Source: Acinetobacter pittii ATCC 19004 = CIP 70.29 (GTDB lineage: Bacteria; Pseudomonadota; Gammaproteobacteria; Pseudomonadales; Moraxellaceae). From it: a stretch of DNA of 64,000 nucleotides. A program made the position numbers and the translations under genes. The stretch spans positions 62,001 through 126,000 of the forward strand of contig NZ_KB849796.1 in NCBI RefSeq assembly GCF_000369045.1, in the 5' to 3' direction. The notes below the pieces were generated by a model. That model was not told where the DNA came from. It saw only the letters and a program-made list of their open reading frames with translations, and did not search any database. This document shows, piece after piece, positions 17,507 to 28,119 of the stretch. The number at the start of each line of letters is the position of its first letter. Position 1 is the first letter of the stretch.

Positions 17507-19411
17507 TTAAACCACCTGATTTAGCTTAAGCCAAGCTCGCTCAATTGAGTTTAAAATACCTTTAGCATCTAACCCACAATCTTGTAGCATTTGACCATGT
17601 GATGCTTGTTGTAAAAACAAATCTGGCAGACCTAAATTAATGATAGGTTTAACAATTTGTTCTTGTGCCATGAACTCATTTACTGCACTGCCTGCACCAC
17701 CCATAATTGCGTGTTCTTCAACAGTGACGAATAATTGTGTATGTTCAGCCAAATCACGAATAATTTTTTCATCAAGTGGTTTCACAAAACGCATATTTAC
17801 AACACGCACACCAACATCATGTTTTTGTGCAAACTGCTCAGCAGCTTCTATGGCAACCATAACGCGGCTACCAAACGCTAAAATTGTAATCTGCTCATCA
17901 CAAGCAGGTTTAATTTCAGCAACTACTTCAGCTTTACCTAATTCAATAGCAGTTAGCTCTTGCTGAATTTCAACGCCTACCCCCGCACCACGAGGATAAC
18001 GTACTGCTGCTGGCCCATTATAAGCATAGGCGGTATGTAGCATTTGACGGCATTCATTTTCATCTTTTGGTGCCATGATGACCATGTTCGGAACTGTACG
18101 CATATATGCATAGTCATATGCACCAGCATGAGTTGGACCATCTTCACCAACCAAGCCTGCACGGTCAATGCCGAAAGTTACATCAAGATTTTGTAATGCG
18201 ACATCATGAATAAGCTGGTCGTAACCACGCTGCAAGAATGTTGAATAAATCGCAACAACAGGTTTTAAACCTTCACAAGCCATTCCCGCTGCAAGTGTTA
18301 CTGCGTGCTGTTCGGCAATTGCAACATCGAAGAAGCGCTTTGGAAATTCTTTAGCAAACTTAACCATGCCCGAGCCTTCACACATGGCTGGGGTAATCGC
18401 TAATAAACGTTCATCTTGTGCAGCTTCGTCACACAACCATTGACCAAATACATCAGAATATTTTGGTGGCGTTTTACCTGCTGAAGTCGCATTAATTTTG
18501 CCAATTGCATGATAGGTAATTGGGTCAGCTTCTGCCGGAGTAAAGCCTTTACCTTTTTTAGTATAGACGTGGACTAAGCGTGGACCTTTACGCTTTTTCA
18601 ATGCATTAAATACTTGAACGAGTTGATTTACGTCATGTCCATCAAAAGGACCGAAGTAGTCAAAACCAATCGCTTTAAATAAATTATCGGCTGCATCTGT
18701 TGCCGATTGATGTAAACGAGAGTTGTACGTCCATTTCGGATGCGGCTGTACATAAGCCTCACCATGTTCATCGACATTAACTAAATGACCTTTTTCCCAA
18801 ATTGCAGCTAAATGTTTAGCAAAACCACCTGTACTGCAAGAAATCGACATGTCATTGTCATTAAGTACAACAATTAAATCGGCATCGTGTGCCACAGCAT
18901 CGTTCATGGCTTCAAATGCCATACCTGCTGTCATTGCGCCATCACCCACAATGCAAACGACTTCACATGGGTCATTTTGATAGCGACGCGCTAAAGACAT
19001 TCCTAAACCTGCCGAAATTGCAGTTGATGAATGCCCTACGCCGAATGTATCAAAAACTGATTCTTCTCTAGCGGGAAATGCTGCCAAACCGTTTTTAGCA
19101 CGGATTGTTGTCATTTGCTCACGGCGACCAGTCAAGACTTTGTGTGGATACGCCTGATGTCCTACATCCCAAACTAATCGGTCATTTGGAGTATTAAAGC
19201 AATAATGCAGCGCAACCGTCAGCTCAACCACGCCGAGGTTAGCACCGAAATGGCCACCACTCTGGCCTGCTGCATATAAAATATATTGACGCAACTCATC
19301 AGCCACTTGAACCAATTGGCTATGCTCGAGCTGACGTAATTGTTGAGGATGATCAATTGCATCTAACAATGGCGTAACAGGGCGTTGAGTTGGAATTTCG
19401 GTATACAACAT
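17507..19411 (-). CDS. dxs: 1-deoxy-D-xylulose-5-phosphate synthase
   Basis: Thiamine-diphosphate enzyme of about 634 residues that condenses pyruvate with glyceraldehyde-3-phosphate. It is the first step of the MEP isoprenoid pathway and also feeds thiamine and pyridoxal synthesis. Visible features are [13 protein letters not shown], the thiamine-diphosphate motif [18 protein letters not shown] ending in [11 protein letters not shown], and the second-domain segments [15 protein letters not shown] and [16 protein letters not shown] chose the ATG at 19411; a TTG at 19418-19420 is possible. It diverges from ribA, another enzyme of vitamin/cofactor supply. Confidence 0.97.
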   Translation of the reverse strand: MLYTEIPTQRPVTPLLDAIDHPQQLRQLEHSQLVQVADELRQYILYAAGQSGGHFGANLGVVELTVALHYCFNTPNDRLVWDVGHQAYPHKVLTGRREQMTTIRAKNGLAAFPAREESVFDTFGVGHSSTAISAGLGMSLARRYQNDPCEVVCIVGDGAMTAGMAFEAMNDAVAHDADLIVVLNDNDMSISCSTGGFAKHLAAIWEKGHLVNVDEHGEAYVQPHPKWTYNSRLHQSATDAADNLFKAIGFDYFGPFDGHDVNQLVQVFNALKKRKGPRLVHVYTKKGKGFTPAEADPITYHAIGKINATSAGKTPPKYSDVFGQWLCDEAAQDERLLAITPAMCEGSGMVKFAKEFPKRFFDVAIAEQHAVTLAAGMACEGLKPVVAIYSTFLQRGYDQLIHDVALQNLDVTFGIDRAGLVGEDGPTHAGAYDYAYMRTVPNMVIMAPKDENECRQMLHTAYAYNGPAAVRYPRGAGVGVEIQQELTAIELGKAEVVAEIKPACDEQITILAFGSRVMVAIEAAEQFAQKHDVGVRVVNMRFVKPLDEKIIRDLAEHTQLFVTVEEHAIMGGAGSAVNEFMAQEQIVKPIINLGLPDLFLQQASHGQMLQDCGLDAKGILNSIERAWLKLNQVV

Positions 19412-19714
19412 ATGTGGCAAAGCCTTTATAAGCCTGGCAAATCCTAAGCTGGGTCAAAATGGGTCGATCATACAATCGAATGAAGTCACCTTCAATCAGC
19501 CACATTTGCGAACGAGGTCATGCAAAGCAGTCTCTCATACAGTATGGGTATGGTTGGCAGATTATCCTGAATAATCTGACTATTTATCAACTATTATCGT
19601 CTTCTTTATACAAAAAAGAAAACCTTAGTGCTCAAAATGATTATGACAATTCGACCAATCTCCCAGCATTACGCTATACTTTAAACCGTTTTCGGTTAAA
19701 AGATGAGTTAATCT
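19412..19714. promoter_or_regulatory. Divergent dxs/ribA promoter region
   Basis: About 300 bp with no convincing gene. It contains an 8-bp perfect inverted repeat, CAGATTAT-CCTGA-ATAATCTG (19558-19578), which could be an operator or a hairpin. A plausible -10 for ribA is TATACT at 19675-19680, with a weak TTCGAC-like -35 at a long 19-nt spacing. I see no FMN riboswitch pattern upstream of ribA. Confidence 0.45.
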
Positions 19715-20317
19715 GTGCCTATAGAGTTCATTGCAACATCAAAACTCCCGACCGCTTTTGGTGAATTCAATATTTCTGTGTTTCAAGATCCAGTATCAGG
19801 TGAAGAACATGTGGCACTTTCTAAAGGGTTAGAAAATCCACCCACAGGCCCTGTTTTAGTACGTGTTCATTCAGAATGCTTAACAGGTGATGCTTTTGCG
19901 TCATTAAAATGTGACTGCGGCCCTCAATTACAAGCAACTCAAAAGCTCATTAACGAAGCAGGTCAAGGCGTTATTTTATATTTACGTCAAGAAGGCCGTG
20001 GTATTGGGCTTACAAATAAAATTCGTGCGTATGCCTTACAAGATCAAGGTCACGACACTGTAGATGCAAATTTACTTTTAAATTTACCTGCTGATGCACG
20101 CCGTTATGACATGTGTAGCATTATGCTTGATCATTTAAAAGTAAAAGAAGTTAAGTTAATTACTAACAATCCTTTGAAAATTCAGGCACTCAAGGATCAA
20201 GGTATAAATGTGGTTGGTCGTGTTCCGTTAACGGTTGGACGTAATCCTTTTAATGAACAATACTTAAAAACTAAACGTGAACGCATGGATCACCTTTATC
20301 AAAAAGATGATTTCTAA
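19715..20317 (+). CDS. ribA: GTP cyclohydrolase II
   Basis: Zinc enzyme of 200 residues that opens GTP to the first committed riboflavin intermediate. The zinc-binding pattern [15 protein letters not shown] lies near residue 54, and the active-site stretch [14 protein letters not shown] near 90 is clear. It is a stand-alone RibA without the RibB domain. It starts with GTG at 19715, which gives the typical N-terminus [17 protein letters not shown]. It ends in a strong terminator before hemF. Confidence 0.96.
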   Translation: MPIEFIATSKLPTAFGEFNISVFQDPVSGEEHVALSKGLENPPTGPVLVRVHSECLTGDAFASLKCDCGPQLQATQKLINEAGQGVILYLRQEGRGIGLTNKIRAYALQDQGHDTVDANLLLNLPADARRYDMCSIMLDHLKVKEVKLITNNPLKIQALKDQGINVVGRVPLTVGRNPFNEQYLKTKRERMDHLYQKDDF

Positions 20318-20348
20318 AACAAAATTATAAATTTAAAAATAATTGGGA

Positions 20349-20390
20349 GGGATTTTTAAGACATTTCTTAAAAATCCCTTACTTTTTTTA
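20349..20390 (+). terminator. Terminator of ribA
   Basis: A 13-bp perfect stem (GGGATTTTTAAGA / TCTTAAAAATCCC) with a CATT loop is followed by TTACTTTTTTT. Confidence 0.9.
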
Positions 20391-20445
20391 TGGTTTTGTG
20401 TTTTGATGTATCTATCTCCTATCTCAATCATCTTTGAGGGTCACT

Positions 20446-21396
20446 ATGCAGCATCCGACTTCAACAGATATTCAACGTGTCCGCGAATTTCTCCTCGATT
20501 TACAAGCTCGTATTTGTGCTGGTTTAGAACAACAAGAAAAAGCTGGCGGTGGTACGGGTGAATTCATTATTGATGATTGGGAACGTCCAGAAGGTGGTGG
20601 CGGTCGTTCACGAGTTTTACAAAATGGCACCGTGATTGAAAAAGGTGGTGTGATGTTTTCTCACATCAACATTAGTAAACTGCCCGCTTCTGCTACAGAA
20701 AGACATCCTCAAATTGCTGGTGCTAAAGCACAAGCGCTTGGTGTGTCATTAGTGATTCACCCTAAAAACCCGAATATTCCAACCTCCCATGCAAATGTAC
20801 GTTTATTTGTTGCAGAGCCTGAAGGACAAGATCCGATTTGGTGGTTTGGTGGCGGTTTTGACTTAACACCGTTCTATCCAGATGAACAGGATGTTATCAA
20901 TTGGCATCAAGCCGCACATGACCTATGCCAGCCTTTTGGTGACAATGTCTATGCTGAACATAAAAAATGGTGTGATGATTACTTCTATCTAAAACATCGA
21001 GATGAACAGCGTGGTGTCGGTGGTTTATTCTTTGATGATTTAAATTGCTGGGATTTCGAAACCTGCTTTAAATATATTCAAGCTGTAGGTAATGGTTATT
21101 TAAATGCCATTTTGCCAATTTTCGAAAAACATCGTGAACAGCCTTATACCGAAGCTCAACGAGAGTTCCAGCTTTACCGTCGTGGTCGCTATGTCGAATA
21201 TAATTTAGTCTATGACCGCGGAACATTGTTTGGCTTACAAACAGGTGGACGTATTGAGTCTATTTTAGTCAGCCTGCCTAATCTTGCAGCTTGGTCATAT
21301 CGTCCAGAATGGGATGAAGACTCACCAGAGAAACGTTTAACCGACTATTACTTAAAACCACGTGATTGGTTAAACCTAAAAGAAAAAGTTGCTTAA
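20446..21396 (+). CDS. hemF: Oxygen-dependent coproporphyrinogen III oxidase
   Basis: Haem-synthesis enzyme of about 316 residues that decarboxylates coproporphyrinogen III to protoporphyrinogen IX using O2. Family blocks are present: GGGGRSRVL near 42, [10 protein letters not shown] near 57, [22 protein letters not shown] near 130 and [16 protein letters not shown] near 245. I chose the ATG at 20446, which has GAGGG 5 nt upstream; a TTG at 20434 lies upstream of that ribosome site. Its presence fits an aerobic organism. It is followed by its own terminator. Confidence 0.97.
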   Translation: MQHPTSTDIQRVREFLLDLQARICAGLEQQEKAGGGTGEFIIDDWERPEGGGGRSRVLQNGTVIEKGGVMFSHINISKLPASATERHPQIAGAKAQALGVSLVIHPKNPNIPTSHANVRLFVAEPEGQDPIWWFGGGFDLTPFYPDEQDVINWHQAAHDLCQPFGDNVYAEHKKWCDDYFYLKHRDEQRGVGGLFFDDLNCWDFETCFKYIQAVGNGYLNAILPIFEKHREQPYTEAQREFQLYRRGRYVEYNLVYDRGTLFGLQTGGRIESILVSLPNLAAWSYRPEWDEDSPEKRLTDYYLKPRDWLNLKEKVA

Positions 21397-21409
21397 TTTT
21401 TTGCTTTTT

Positions 21410-21455
21410 GGAGATTCTTTGGCTTCCACCCTAAAGAATCTCCTTTTTTATTTTC
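21410..21455 (+). terminator. Terminator of hemF
   Basis: An 11-bp stem (GGAGATTCTTT / AAAGAATCTCC) with a 12-nt loop is followed by TTTTTTATTTT. Confidence 0.9.
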
Positions 21456-21575
21456 AATTTTTTGAATCTCATTCAAATATTTTTTCTTATTAAAATTTGG
21501 CTTATAGTGAGGCCTGCTGAAAATTCAGTACAGACCTTATCTGCCTCATGCCATTTTAAAATTTTGGATATAAGA

Positions 21576-22364
21576 ATGACCAAACAGTTTGCAGTAATTG
21601 GCAACCCCATCGAACAATCACGCTCTCCTGAATTGCATCATGCTTTCGCTCAAAAAACAGGTATTGGCCTAGACTACCAAAAACGTCTTGCCCCTCTTGA
21701 TGGTTTTGAGCCGAGTATGCGTAGTTTCTTTGAAAATGGCGGGAGTGGCATGAACGTTACCGTGCCGTTTAAAGAACAGGCATTTGCTTTGTGTGATGTG
21801 CTGACTGAACGTGCTCAAATTGCCAAAGCTGTAAATACACTTTGGATGGAAGATGGCAAATTGCATGGTGACAATACAGATGGCCAAGGCTTAGTTGCCG
21901 CAATTCAAGCTTTAGATTGGAACTTAGAAAATACAGCTATTTTAATTTTAGGGGCTGGTGGTGCAACTCGTGGTGTTATTTACCCGCTTGTTCAGGCTGG
22001 TGCTAAAAAGATTGTGATTGCAAACCGAACTCTTGCTCGTGCTGAACAACTTGTAGATGACCTAAAAGCGGCAGTTCCTCAAGCTCAATTACAAGCAATT
22101 TCTTTAAATGAGTTAGAAGGGAAATTTGATATTGTAATTAATGCAACTTCTGCAAGCCTGTCTGGTGATGCATTACAACTACCTGAAAGTCTAGAGTTCA
22201 AATATGCCTATGAGATGGCCTATGGCAAGCCATCTAGCTTTCTTGATCAAGCGAAACAACGCAATGTGCCTTATGCAGAAGGTTTTGGCATGCTAGTTGG
22301 CCAAGCCATTGAAGCCTTCTATATCTGGAATGGCGTAAAGCCAGAATTAAAAGATTTTCTATAA
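21576..22364 (+). CDS. aroE: Shikimate dehydrogenase
   Basis: NADP-dependent enzyme of about 262 residues that reduces 3-dehydroshikimate to shikimate in aromatic amino-acid synthesis. The substrate-binding loop VIGNPIEQSRSPELHH is at the N-terminus, the catalytic Lys sits in MNVTVPFKEQAF near 64, and Asp appears in GDNTDGQGL. The nucleotide-binding glycine motif ILILGAGGATRGV follows near 125, then the NADP phosphate clamp ANRTLARAEQL. I chose the ATG at 21576; an upstream in-frame start at 21462 adds 38 atypical residues that fall across the hemF terminator region. Confidence 0.96.
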   Translation: MTKQFAVIGNPIEQSRSPELHHAFAQKTGIGLDYQKRLAPLDGFEPSMRSFFENGGSGMNVTVPFKEQAFALCDVLTERAQIAKAVNTLWMEDGKLHGDNTDGQGLVAAIQALDWNLENTAILILGAGGATRGVIYPLVQAGAKKIVIANRTLARAEQLVDDLKAAVPQAQLQAISLNELEGKFDIVINATSASLSGDALQLPESLEFKYAYEMAYGKPSSFLDQAKQRNVPYAEGFGMLVGQAIEAFYIWNGVKPELKDFL

Positions 22365-22367
22365 GTC

Positions 22368-22400
22368 AAAAAAAGAACCTACACGAAGTAGGTTCTTTTT
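22368..22400. terminator. Bidirectional terminator between aroE and the large lipoprotein gene
   Basis: The stem AAAAAAAGAACCTAC / GTAGGTTCTTTTTT has a 4-5 nt loop and A/T tracts on both sides, between convergent genes. Confidence 0.9.
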
Positions 22401-22411
22401 TATTTCATCTA

Positions 22412-24754
22412 TTATTTTTTAGCTGTAACCATCTGCTTATAAACATCTCGGAAAATCTCATAATCAATAAATTCATTATGTTCAGGTTTTAAATTCTGAA
22501 TTGTTTTTTCCGTAAGTTGCTGTTTACGAGCAGCGACATAAACTTTACCTAAAATATCAGCTGTTTCTGACAACAAATGTTTTTCTTCATCAGAAGTACC
22601 ATTTTGTTTTTCAAACTCTAATTGATACTGTTTTGAGAAAAGCTGTTCAGGTTGCTTATATTGTTTCTGTAGTTTTTGCCATGCTTCACGCCCAGCTTCA
22701 CCTTGTATTGTTGTGATCACAATATGGTCCACAGCTCGGCCTAAGTCATTATCAAACTGATCTTCTTGCTCAAGATGATGTTTTTTCTGTAACGCCTCAA
22801 TACGTTCTAAAGCTTTGCCTTGAGGGTTATAAGTTTCCTCTTCAGAGAACCAATAAGCATAAACCTCGGCAATTTCTTGCAACTGTTGAACTGAATAATA
22901 ATGAATATATGACGGTTTTTCAGCAGTCAATTTTGCAATAAAAACAGCCTTATACGTTTTATCATAAGTATGTGTTGCATCATAAGTTTGGTTAGCCAAC
23001 AGCGCCAGACTAGAATCTAAATCTTGTACATCGCTATGTGCACCAACTGGATGCTCAGAAACATCACCCTGTCCAAGTTTTTCACTAAATCCTTTTACGA
23101 AGTTTTCAAATAAAGAACCTTTGCTTGCCTCTGCAACTGATCTAGCCTGTTTAAGCTGCTGCTGATTAATTGGGGTCGCTTTACCATAATTGAGAATTTG
23201 CATGTCTGCTTTAATATTAAAGCGATGGTTAAATTCAGCTGGTGTATACGCAATATCATAATCCGCGTTGACTAAACGGCCCTTTTCATCCAGTCCGACA
23301 TCAATCGCAACCGGATTTCTTTGTTTTGGTAAAGCTTGTTCAATTTCTGCTTTATGCTTGATCCATAGAGCTTTGAATGCCTCATCATCAACAAACTGGT
23401 TTTGATCATAAGCAGCAAAAGTTTGTTTCAACGCAGCTTGACGAGCTTTAATCTGAGTTTTTTCGGTATTTCCAGCGCTCTGATCAAGCACATCAATACC
23501 GTAAATTTGACAGTAATTAATATCACCTAAGGCAACGGAACTTTTTTGAGACTGTAATTCGACACACTGATCTTCTGTAAGTGAAGCCACTTCTTCATCT
23601 TGTGTGACTTCTTCAGCATCTGCTACAGCAACATCTTCGGCTTGGGCCGTATCAGAAGCTTCCTCTTCGGCTGCCTCATCTTGAACTGTACTTGATTGGT
23701 CTTCATCACCATACTCAGAATCTAAAGCATTGCCGAAATGAGCATTAATAAGTGAGTAAAGTTGTTGGCTAACTGCTGCTGCATCTTCTGAAGAAACTTT
23801 CTGCTCCTCAGCACCACCTACCTTTCTCTTCGCTTCCGAAGCAGCTAATTCAGTTGCTATAGATTCGGCAATTTTTTCTTCATCAAATCCAAAAACATTT
23901 TTTTGCAAATATTTTGCATTGACCTGACTATAGAGCTCCGATTGTAGTAATAACGCTTCAACCGTATCTTTTAAACGAATCTTCTCTACAATCCCCGCTT
24001 TACGCTCAGCGTCACTAACTGATAAGCGCTGTAAATTTTGCGGTTCAGCCAAACGATAAGATACAGCGCCAGAAGCTTTCGCATATTCAACGAATTTCTT
24101 CATATCGACATTCGTGAACAGATTTTTATATTTTGAAAAATCGACATACGCCAAATTATTTTGATTATCTTTGTTGACCAGATAAGGCATTAATCCGAAA
24201 TAATTAACGTAAAATTTATAATCTTTCAGATCAAGTACCATTGGCAATTTTGCCTGTACCAAAAGCGTCGGTTTTTCATACCTTGCTGTAAGGTTTAAAG
24301 ACCCCATTTTTTGACGATAGTGAACCGAACCATCGTAACTAAATTGAAGATCATTTAATAAATTAATTAATACGGCGTTTACTTTTTCTGAGCGTGATTC
24401 ACCAGAAATGCCTGAATCCGCTTGCTCATTTGCAATTGCGGCATACAGCGCCTGCTTCTGTTTTTTATTCAAATTAATTTTTTGTTCACGTAAATATTGA
24501 TCTACTTTTTTTTGCACTGCAGCATCTAGCTGCACTGTTTTTTCTACATTATTTATTTTTTTTGACTGATTTGGATCAACACTAACTTTAAAATGCCCAC
24601 GATAGTCATAGCTTGGGTATTCATATATTGCATTCATACCATGAATGACTTTTTGATCTAACTGAGTAGATGCTACCGATGGACGTAGGTTATGCTGCGC
24701 ACAAGCGGTCAAACCCAAACTAAATAAACATAAACTGAGATATTTTAGATGCAT
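22412..24754 (-). CDS. Large lipoprotein of unknown function with an acidic linker
   Basis: Protein of 780 residues with a lipoprotein signal peptide: MHLKYLSLCLFSLGLTAC, lipobox LTAC with Cys18. The mature protein is rich in charged residues and mostly helical in style. A strongly acidic Glu/Asp/Ala stretch lies roughly at residues 345-395 (for example EEEASDTAQAEDVAVADAEE) and looks like a flexible linker between two folded halves. I recognise no enzyme motif. As a lipoprotein with Gln after Ala at +2, it is more likely in the outer membrane than retained in the inner membrane. It stands alone between terminators. Confidence 0.7.
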   Translation of the reverse strand: MHLKYLSLCLFSLGLTACAQHNLRPSVASTQLDQKVIHGMNAIYEYPSYDYRGHFKVSVDPNQSKKINNVEKTVQLDAAVQKKVDQYLREQKINLNKKQKQALYAAIANEQADSGISGESRSEKVNAVLINLLNDLQFSYDGSVHYRQKMGSLNLTARYEKPTLLVQAKLPMVLDLKDYKFYVNYFGLMPYLVNKDNQNNLAYVDFSKYKNLFTNVDMKKFVEYAKASGAVSYRLAEPQNLQRLSVSDAERKAGIVEKIRLKDTVEALLLQSELYSQVNAKYLQKNVFGFDEEKIAESIATELAASEAKRKVGGAEEQKVSSEDAAAVSQQLYSLINAHFGNALDSEYGDEDQSSTVQDEAAEEEASDTAQAEDVAVADAEEVTQDEEVASLTEDQCVELQSQKSSVALGDINYCQIYGIDVLDQSAGNTEKTQIKARQAALKQTFAAYDQNQFVDDEAFKALWIKHKAEIEQALPKQRNPVAIDVGLDEKGRLVNADYDIAYTPAEFNHRFNIKADMQILNYGKATPINQQQLKQARSVAEASKGSLFENFVKGFSEKLGQGDVSEHPVGAHSDVQDLDSSLALLANQTYDATHTYDKTYKAVFIAKLTAEKPSYIHYYSVQQLQEIAEVYAYWFSEEETYNPQGKALERIEALQKKHHLEQEDQFDNDLGRAVDHIVITTIQGEAGREAWQKLQKQYKQPEQLFSKQYQLEFEKQNGTSDEEKHLLSETADILGKVYVAARKQQLTEKTIQNLKPEHNEFIDYEIFRDVYKQMVTAKK

Positions 24755-25011
24755 AACCTTTTTTAAAACCTTATCGCTTTATCTTTTTAACAAAACTTGC
24801 TAAAAATAAGAAAATTAGTTGTTTTTTCACATAAAAGTATAAGTCCTGAATGTAGCAGAAATTATAATTTCAGGTGTATTTATTTTCGACAAAATTCGCT
24901 TTTCTGACATTTCTTTCGGGTTCGATTAACATTGTATTTTTATCATGTGAGTGAATAATCAAATCATCGATACAGATAATCCCACAATGATTCAAAATTA
25001 GGATTAAAGCC

Positions 25012-26835
25012 ATGCCAGCATATAAAGCTCCGCTACACGATATCCGCTTCTTAATGAATGAAGTACTAGATTACCCTGCTCACTATAAAACTTTATCAAA
25101 TGGTGAAAATGCAGATCCAGATACTGTTGATATGATTCTTGAAGGTGCGGCAGATTATTGTGAAAACGTATTATCGCCACTTAACCAATCTGGTGATGAA
25201 GAAGGTTGCCATTTTGACAACGGCGAAGTAACTACGCCTAAAGGCTTTAAAGAAGCTTATGACCAATTCGTAATGGGCGGTTGGCAAGGTCTTTCTTACC
25301 CAGAAGAATTTGGTGGTCAAGGCCTACCAATGTCTTTAAACCTGATTAAATCAGAGATGATGGGTACTGCAAACTGGTCATTTACCATGTACCCAGGTTT
25401 AAGTTCTGGTTGTATGAACACTATTTTGCAATTCGGTACTGATGAGCAAAAACAAACATATATGCCTAAGCTTGTTGAAGGCACTTGGAGCGGCACAATG
25501 TGCTTAACCGAACCTCAATGTGGTACAGACTTAGGACAGGTAAAAACTAAAGCTGAACCTCAAGCAGACGGTAGTTACAAAATCACCGGTACAAAAATCT
25601 TCATTTCTGCTGGTGAACATGATTTAACTGAAAACATCATTCACATCGTACTTGCACGCCTTCCAGATGCACCTGCTGGTACTCGCGGTATCTCATTATT
25701 CATCGTACCAAAATTTATGCCTACAGCTGATGGCGGTGTTGGTGAGCGTAATACAGTCGCTTGTGGTTCAATCGAACACAAAATGGGGATCCGTGCATCT
25801 GCAACTGCAGTACTCAACTTTGATAATGCAACTGGTTATTTAATCGGTGAAGTGAACAAAGGCCTACATGCAATGTTTACCTTCATGAATACAGCACGTA
25901 TTGGTACTGCTGTTCAAGGTATTGCACACGCTGAGTTATCTTTCCAAGGCGCATTACCATATGCCAAAGATCGTATGTCAATGCGTGCCCTTTCTGGTAA
26001 AAAAGATCCAGATAAAGTTGCTGATGCAATCATTCACCATGCAGACGTACGCCGTATGCTGTTAACTCAAAAAGCAATCGCTGAAGGCGGTCGCTCTATG
26101 ATTTACTACGCTGCTCAAATCGCTGACAAAATGACAGATGCTTTAGCACGTGGTGATCAAGCTGCTTTTGAAGACTACGATGATAAACTTGGTTTCTATA
26201 CACCAATTTTAAAAGGTTTCTTAACTGAACTTGGTTTAGAAGCTGCTAACCACGGTATGCAAGTTTACGGTGGCCATGGCTACATTAAAGAATGGGGTAT
26301 GGAGCAAATCGCACGTGATGCACGTATTGCGACTTTGTATGAAGGAACAACTGGTGTTCAAGCACTCGACTTAATTGGTCGTAAAGTGTTGTTAAGTTCA
26401 AAAGGTAAAGTAGTTCGTGAATACACTGCTGAAATCTTAAAATTCTGTGCTGCACATGCACGTAATAAATATTTACGTCGTTTTGCTTGGGACTTAACCA
26501 AGCTTTGTGCTCAGTGGAACACTTTAACAGTTCGTATCATGCTTGCTGCACGTAAAGACCGCGACATCGTATCTTCTGCTTCTGTAGATTTCTTGATGTT
26601 CTCAGGCTACGTGATGATGGCTTATTTCTGGGCTCAACAAGCTGTGGTTGCTTCTGAAAAATTAGAAGCAGGTAACGGCCAAGAAACTGCTGAGTTCTAT
26701 AAAGCAAAAATCAAAGTTGCTGATTTCTACTTTGATCGTTTATTGCCACGCGCTCAAGGTCATGCAGAATCAATGGTGACTACATCTCGCACACTAACAT
26801 CATTACCAGTTGAACACTTTAGCTTCGACTACTAA
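25012..26835 (+). CDS. Acyl-CoA dehydrogenase with extended C-terminus
   Basis: FAD-dependent dehydrogenase of 607 residues. The acyl-CoA dehydrogenase core has the FAD-binding MCLTEPQCGTDLGQV near 164 and KITGTKIFISAGEHDL, and the C-terminal half has QVYGGHGYIKEWGMEQIARDARIATLYEGTTG near 410-440. The Glu in this YEGTTG segment is the expected catalytic base. At about 600 residues it belongs to the longer subclass with an added C-terminal domain (as in DmdC-like or FadE-like proteins), not the 380-residue type. The chain-length preference is unknown. It is monocistronic, with a short ribosome site before ATG, and well expressed by codon style. Confidence 0.9.
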   Translation: MPAYKAPLHDIRFLMNEVLDYPAHYKTLSNGENADPDTVDMILEGAADYCENVLSPLNQSGDEEGCHFDNGEVTTPKGFKEAYDQFVMGGWQGLSYPEEFGGQGLPMSLNLIKSEMMGTANWSFTMYPGLSSGCMNTILQFGTDEQKQTYMPKLVEGTWSGTMCLTEPQCGTDLGQVKTKAEPQADGSYKITGTKIFISAGEHDLTENIIHIVLARLPDAPAGTRGISLFIVPKFMPTADGGVGERNTVACGSIEHKMGIRASATAVLNFDNATGYLIGEVNKGLHAMFTFMNTARIGTAVQGIAHAELSFQGALPYAKDRMSMRALSGKKDPDKVADAIIHHADVRRMLLTQKAIAEGGRSMIYYAAQIADKMTDALARGDQAAFEDYDDKLGFYTPILKGFLTELGLEAANHGMQVYGGHGYIKEWGMEQIARDARIATLYEGTTGVQALDLIGRKVLLSSKGKVVREYTAEILKFCAAHARNKYLRRFAWDLTKLCAQWNTLTVRIMLAARKDRDIVSSASVDFLMFSGYVMMAYFWAQQAVVASEKLEAGNGQETAEFYKAKIKVADFYFDRLLPRAQGHAESMVTTSRTLTSLPVEHFSFDY

Positions 26836-26855
26836 TGATTTTTAAGTCGTGAAAT

Positions 26856-26890
26856 AAAAAGAGCGCAATTTAATATTGCGCTCTTTTTTA
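26856..26890. terminator. Bidirectional terminator after the acyl-CoA dehydrogenase gene
   Basis: A 14-bp stem (AAAAAGAGCGCAAT / ATTGCGCTCTTTTT) with a 5-nt loop and T tracts on both strands, between convergent genes. Confidence 0.92.
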
Positions 26891-26904
26891 TATTTATCGG
26901 ATAT

Positions 26905-27558
26905 CTATTCTTTAGTTAAAACATAAGCCTGATTTGGAACAAAATAATTTTGCTCTAAAAATTCACGATTTTTTACATAGTCGCTATAAAGTAATTTTTC
27001 TAAATTTGTGACCAATCTTTTATTTGAATCAATATCAAAATAAAAATTAACTTTAGATAATGGACATTGAATCTTTAACTCACGCTCTTTTTCATCTACT
27101 TTCCAATTTAGAGTAGGACATAACTGATTTACAGCGGCACTTTTAGCCCCGTCTTTACTTCCCACACGACCAAAATGGACAACATTCCAATAAGCCGACC
27201 CATTTGGTAATAAATTTAAAATGTACTCTGCTTCGCCTGATTCACAATCAGCAAAAGCATCTTCACATGAAATACGAGTGTGATATCGCCCTACATATTG
27301 CAATGAGGCTTCGTTTAATTTTTGGGTTTGATCTGAGGTATCTTCAGGTAAGAAAGTTCGTCCAGCGACATAATCCAATGTTTTTATAGATGTACTACTT
27401 TTTATTAAATTTTCTTCATGATTAGAACTAGAACTTGTAGTTGAGTGATCTTTTGAATTGGTATGGTTTATATCGCAAGCACTCAGTGTCATGCACATCG
27501 CAGCCACTATAACCACATGCTTAACTGAAAAACGAGACCACTTCAAAGACATATACAT
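26905..27558 (-). CDS. Small lipoprotein, possibly NlpE-like
   Basis: Protein of 217 residues with a lipoprotein signal (VVIVAAMCMTLSAC, lipobox LSAC). After a Ser/Asn/His-rich linker, a segment around residue 90 reads GRYHTRISCEDAFADCESGE. This resembles the Cys-containing first strand of NlpE N-terminal domains, which sense envelope or copper stress. The similarity is faint, and I would not name it. The first ATG is at 27558 and an alternative at 27552; neither has a clear ribosome site. Confidence 0.6.
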   Translation of the reverse strand: MYMSLKWSRFSVKHVVIVAAMCMTLSACDINHTNSKDHSTTSSSSNHEENLIKSSTSIKTLDYVAGRTFLPEDTSDQTQKLNEASLQYVGRYHTRISCEDAFADCESGEAEYILNLLPNGSAYWNVVHFGRVGSKDGAKSAAVNQLCPTLNWKVDEKERELKIQCPLSKVNFYFDIDSNKRLVTNLEKLLYSDYVKNREFLEQNYFVPNQAYVLTKE

Positions 27559-27800
27559 TATTCACAGATAACAGCAACAGCTATATTTACACTTCAAATC
27601 AAGTATTAGCTGATTGCCGCTTTAAACTCTTAAGCCCTGAAAGGGTGCATTTTAGTAGATGTTGGTTCCGTTCCTTTCAATCCTTTACATATTTTAACTA
27701 TTTTACTTTTTAAAGGACTTTAAACCCGTTATTTCGTCTCCATATTTTTATTAAGCAAGAGCAATAGCTTCTTGTAACTTTTATCTTAAAGGAGAATTAG

Positions 27801-28055
27801 ATGGCCAGTTCTGGTTTATATCGCTCGAACCGACACAGCATGATCGCCGGTGTAATGGGTGGTATTGCTGAACGTTTTGGTTGGAACGTAACTTTACTAC
27901 GTGTCATTTTTGTTTTGATCTCAATTATGAGTGCTGCCTTTCCAGGAATTTTAGTTTATCTGGTTTTATGGTTAGTGATTCCGAAAAAACAGCCAGAACA
28001 TATTGAAGGCTATCGACAATCCGTCCGAACAGTAAATGAAGAACAAGTACGTTAA
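27801..28055 (+). CDS. PspC-domain membrane protein
   Basis: Protein of 84 residues. The PspC pattern is clear: SGLYRSNRHSMIAGVMGGIAERF, then a single membrane helix LLRVIFVLISIMSAAFPGILVYLVLWLVIP. In enterobacteria PspC relays envelope stress to the phage-shock response, but no pspA, pspB or pspF gene lies here, so this is a stand-alone PspC. An AAAGGAGAA ribosome site precedes the ATG. It has its own terminator. Confidence 0.88.
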   Translation: MASSGLYRSNRHSMIAGVMGGIAERFGWNVTLLRVIFVLISIMSAAFPGILVYLVLWLVIPKKQPEHIEGYRQSVRTVNEEQVR

Positions 28056-28070
28056 TTCATAACTTTGGTC

Positions 28071-28111
28071 GCTACGGTTGCATCCCCTAATCAACCGTAG
28101 CTTTTTTTTAT
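28071..28111 (+). terminator. Terminator of the PspC-domain gene
   Basis: A 10-bp stem (GCTACGGTTG / CAACCGTAGC) with an 11-nt loop is followed by TTTTTTTTA. Confidence 0.88.
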
Positions 28112-28119
28112 TCTAAAAA

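Noticed and set aside
19459..19764. 101-codon frame upstream of ribA
   Set aside because: It overlaps the ribA start in another frame, covers the promoter region and has no recognisable motif.
27801..28055. A complete phage-shock operon
   Set aside because: Only the PspC-domain gene is present; no PspA, PspB or PspF gene is adjacent.
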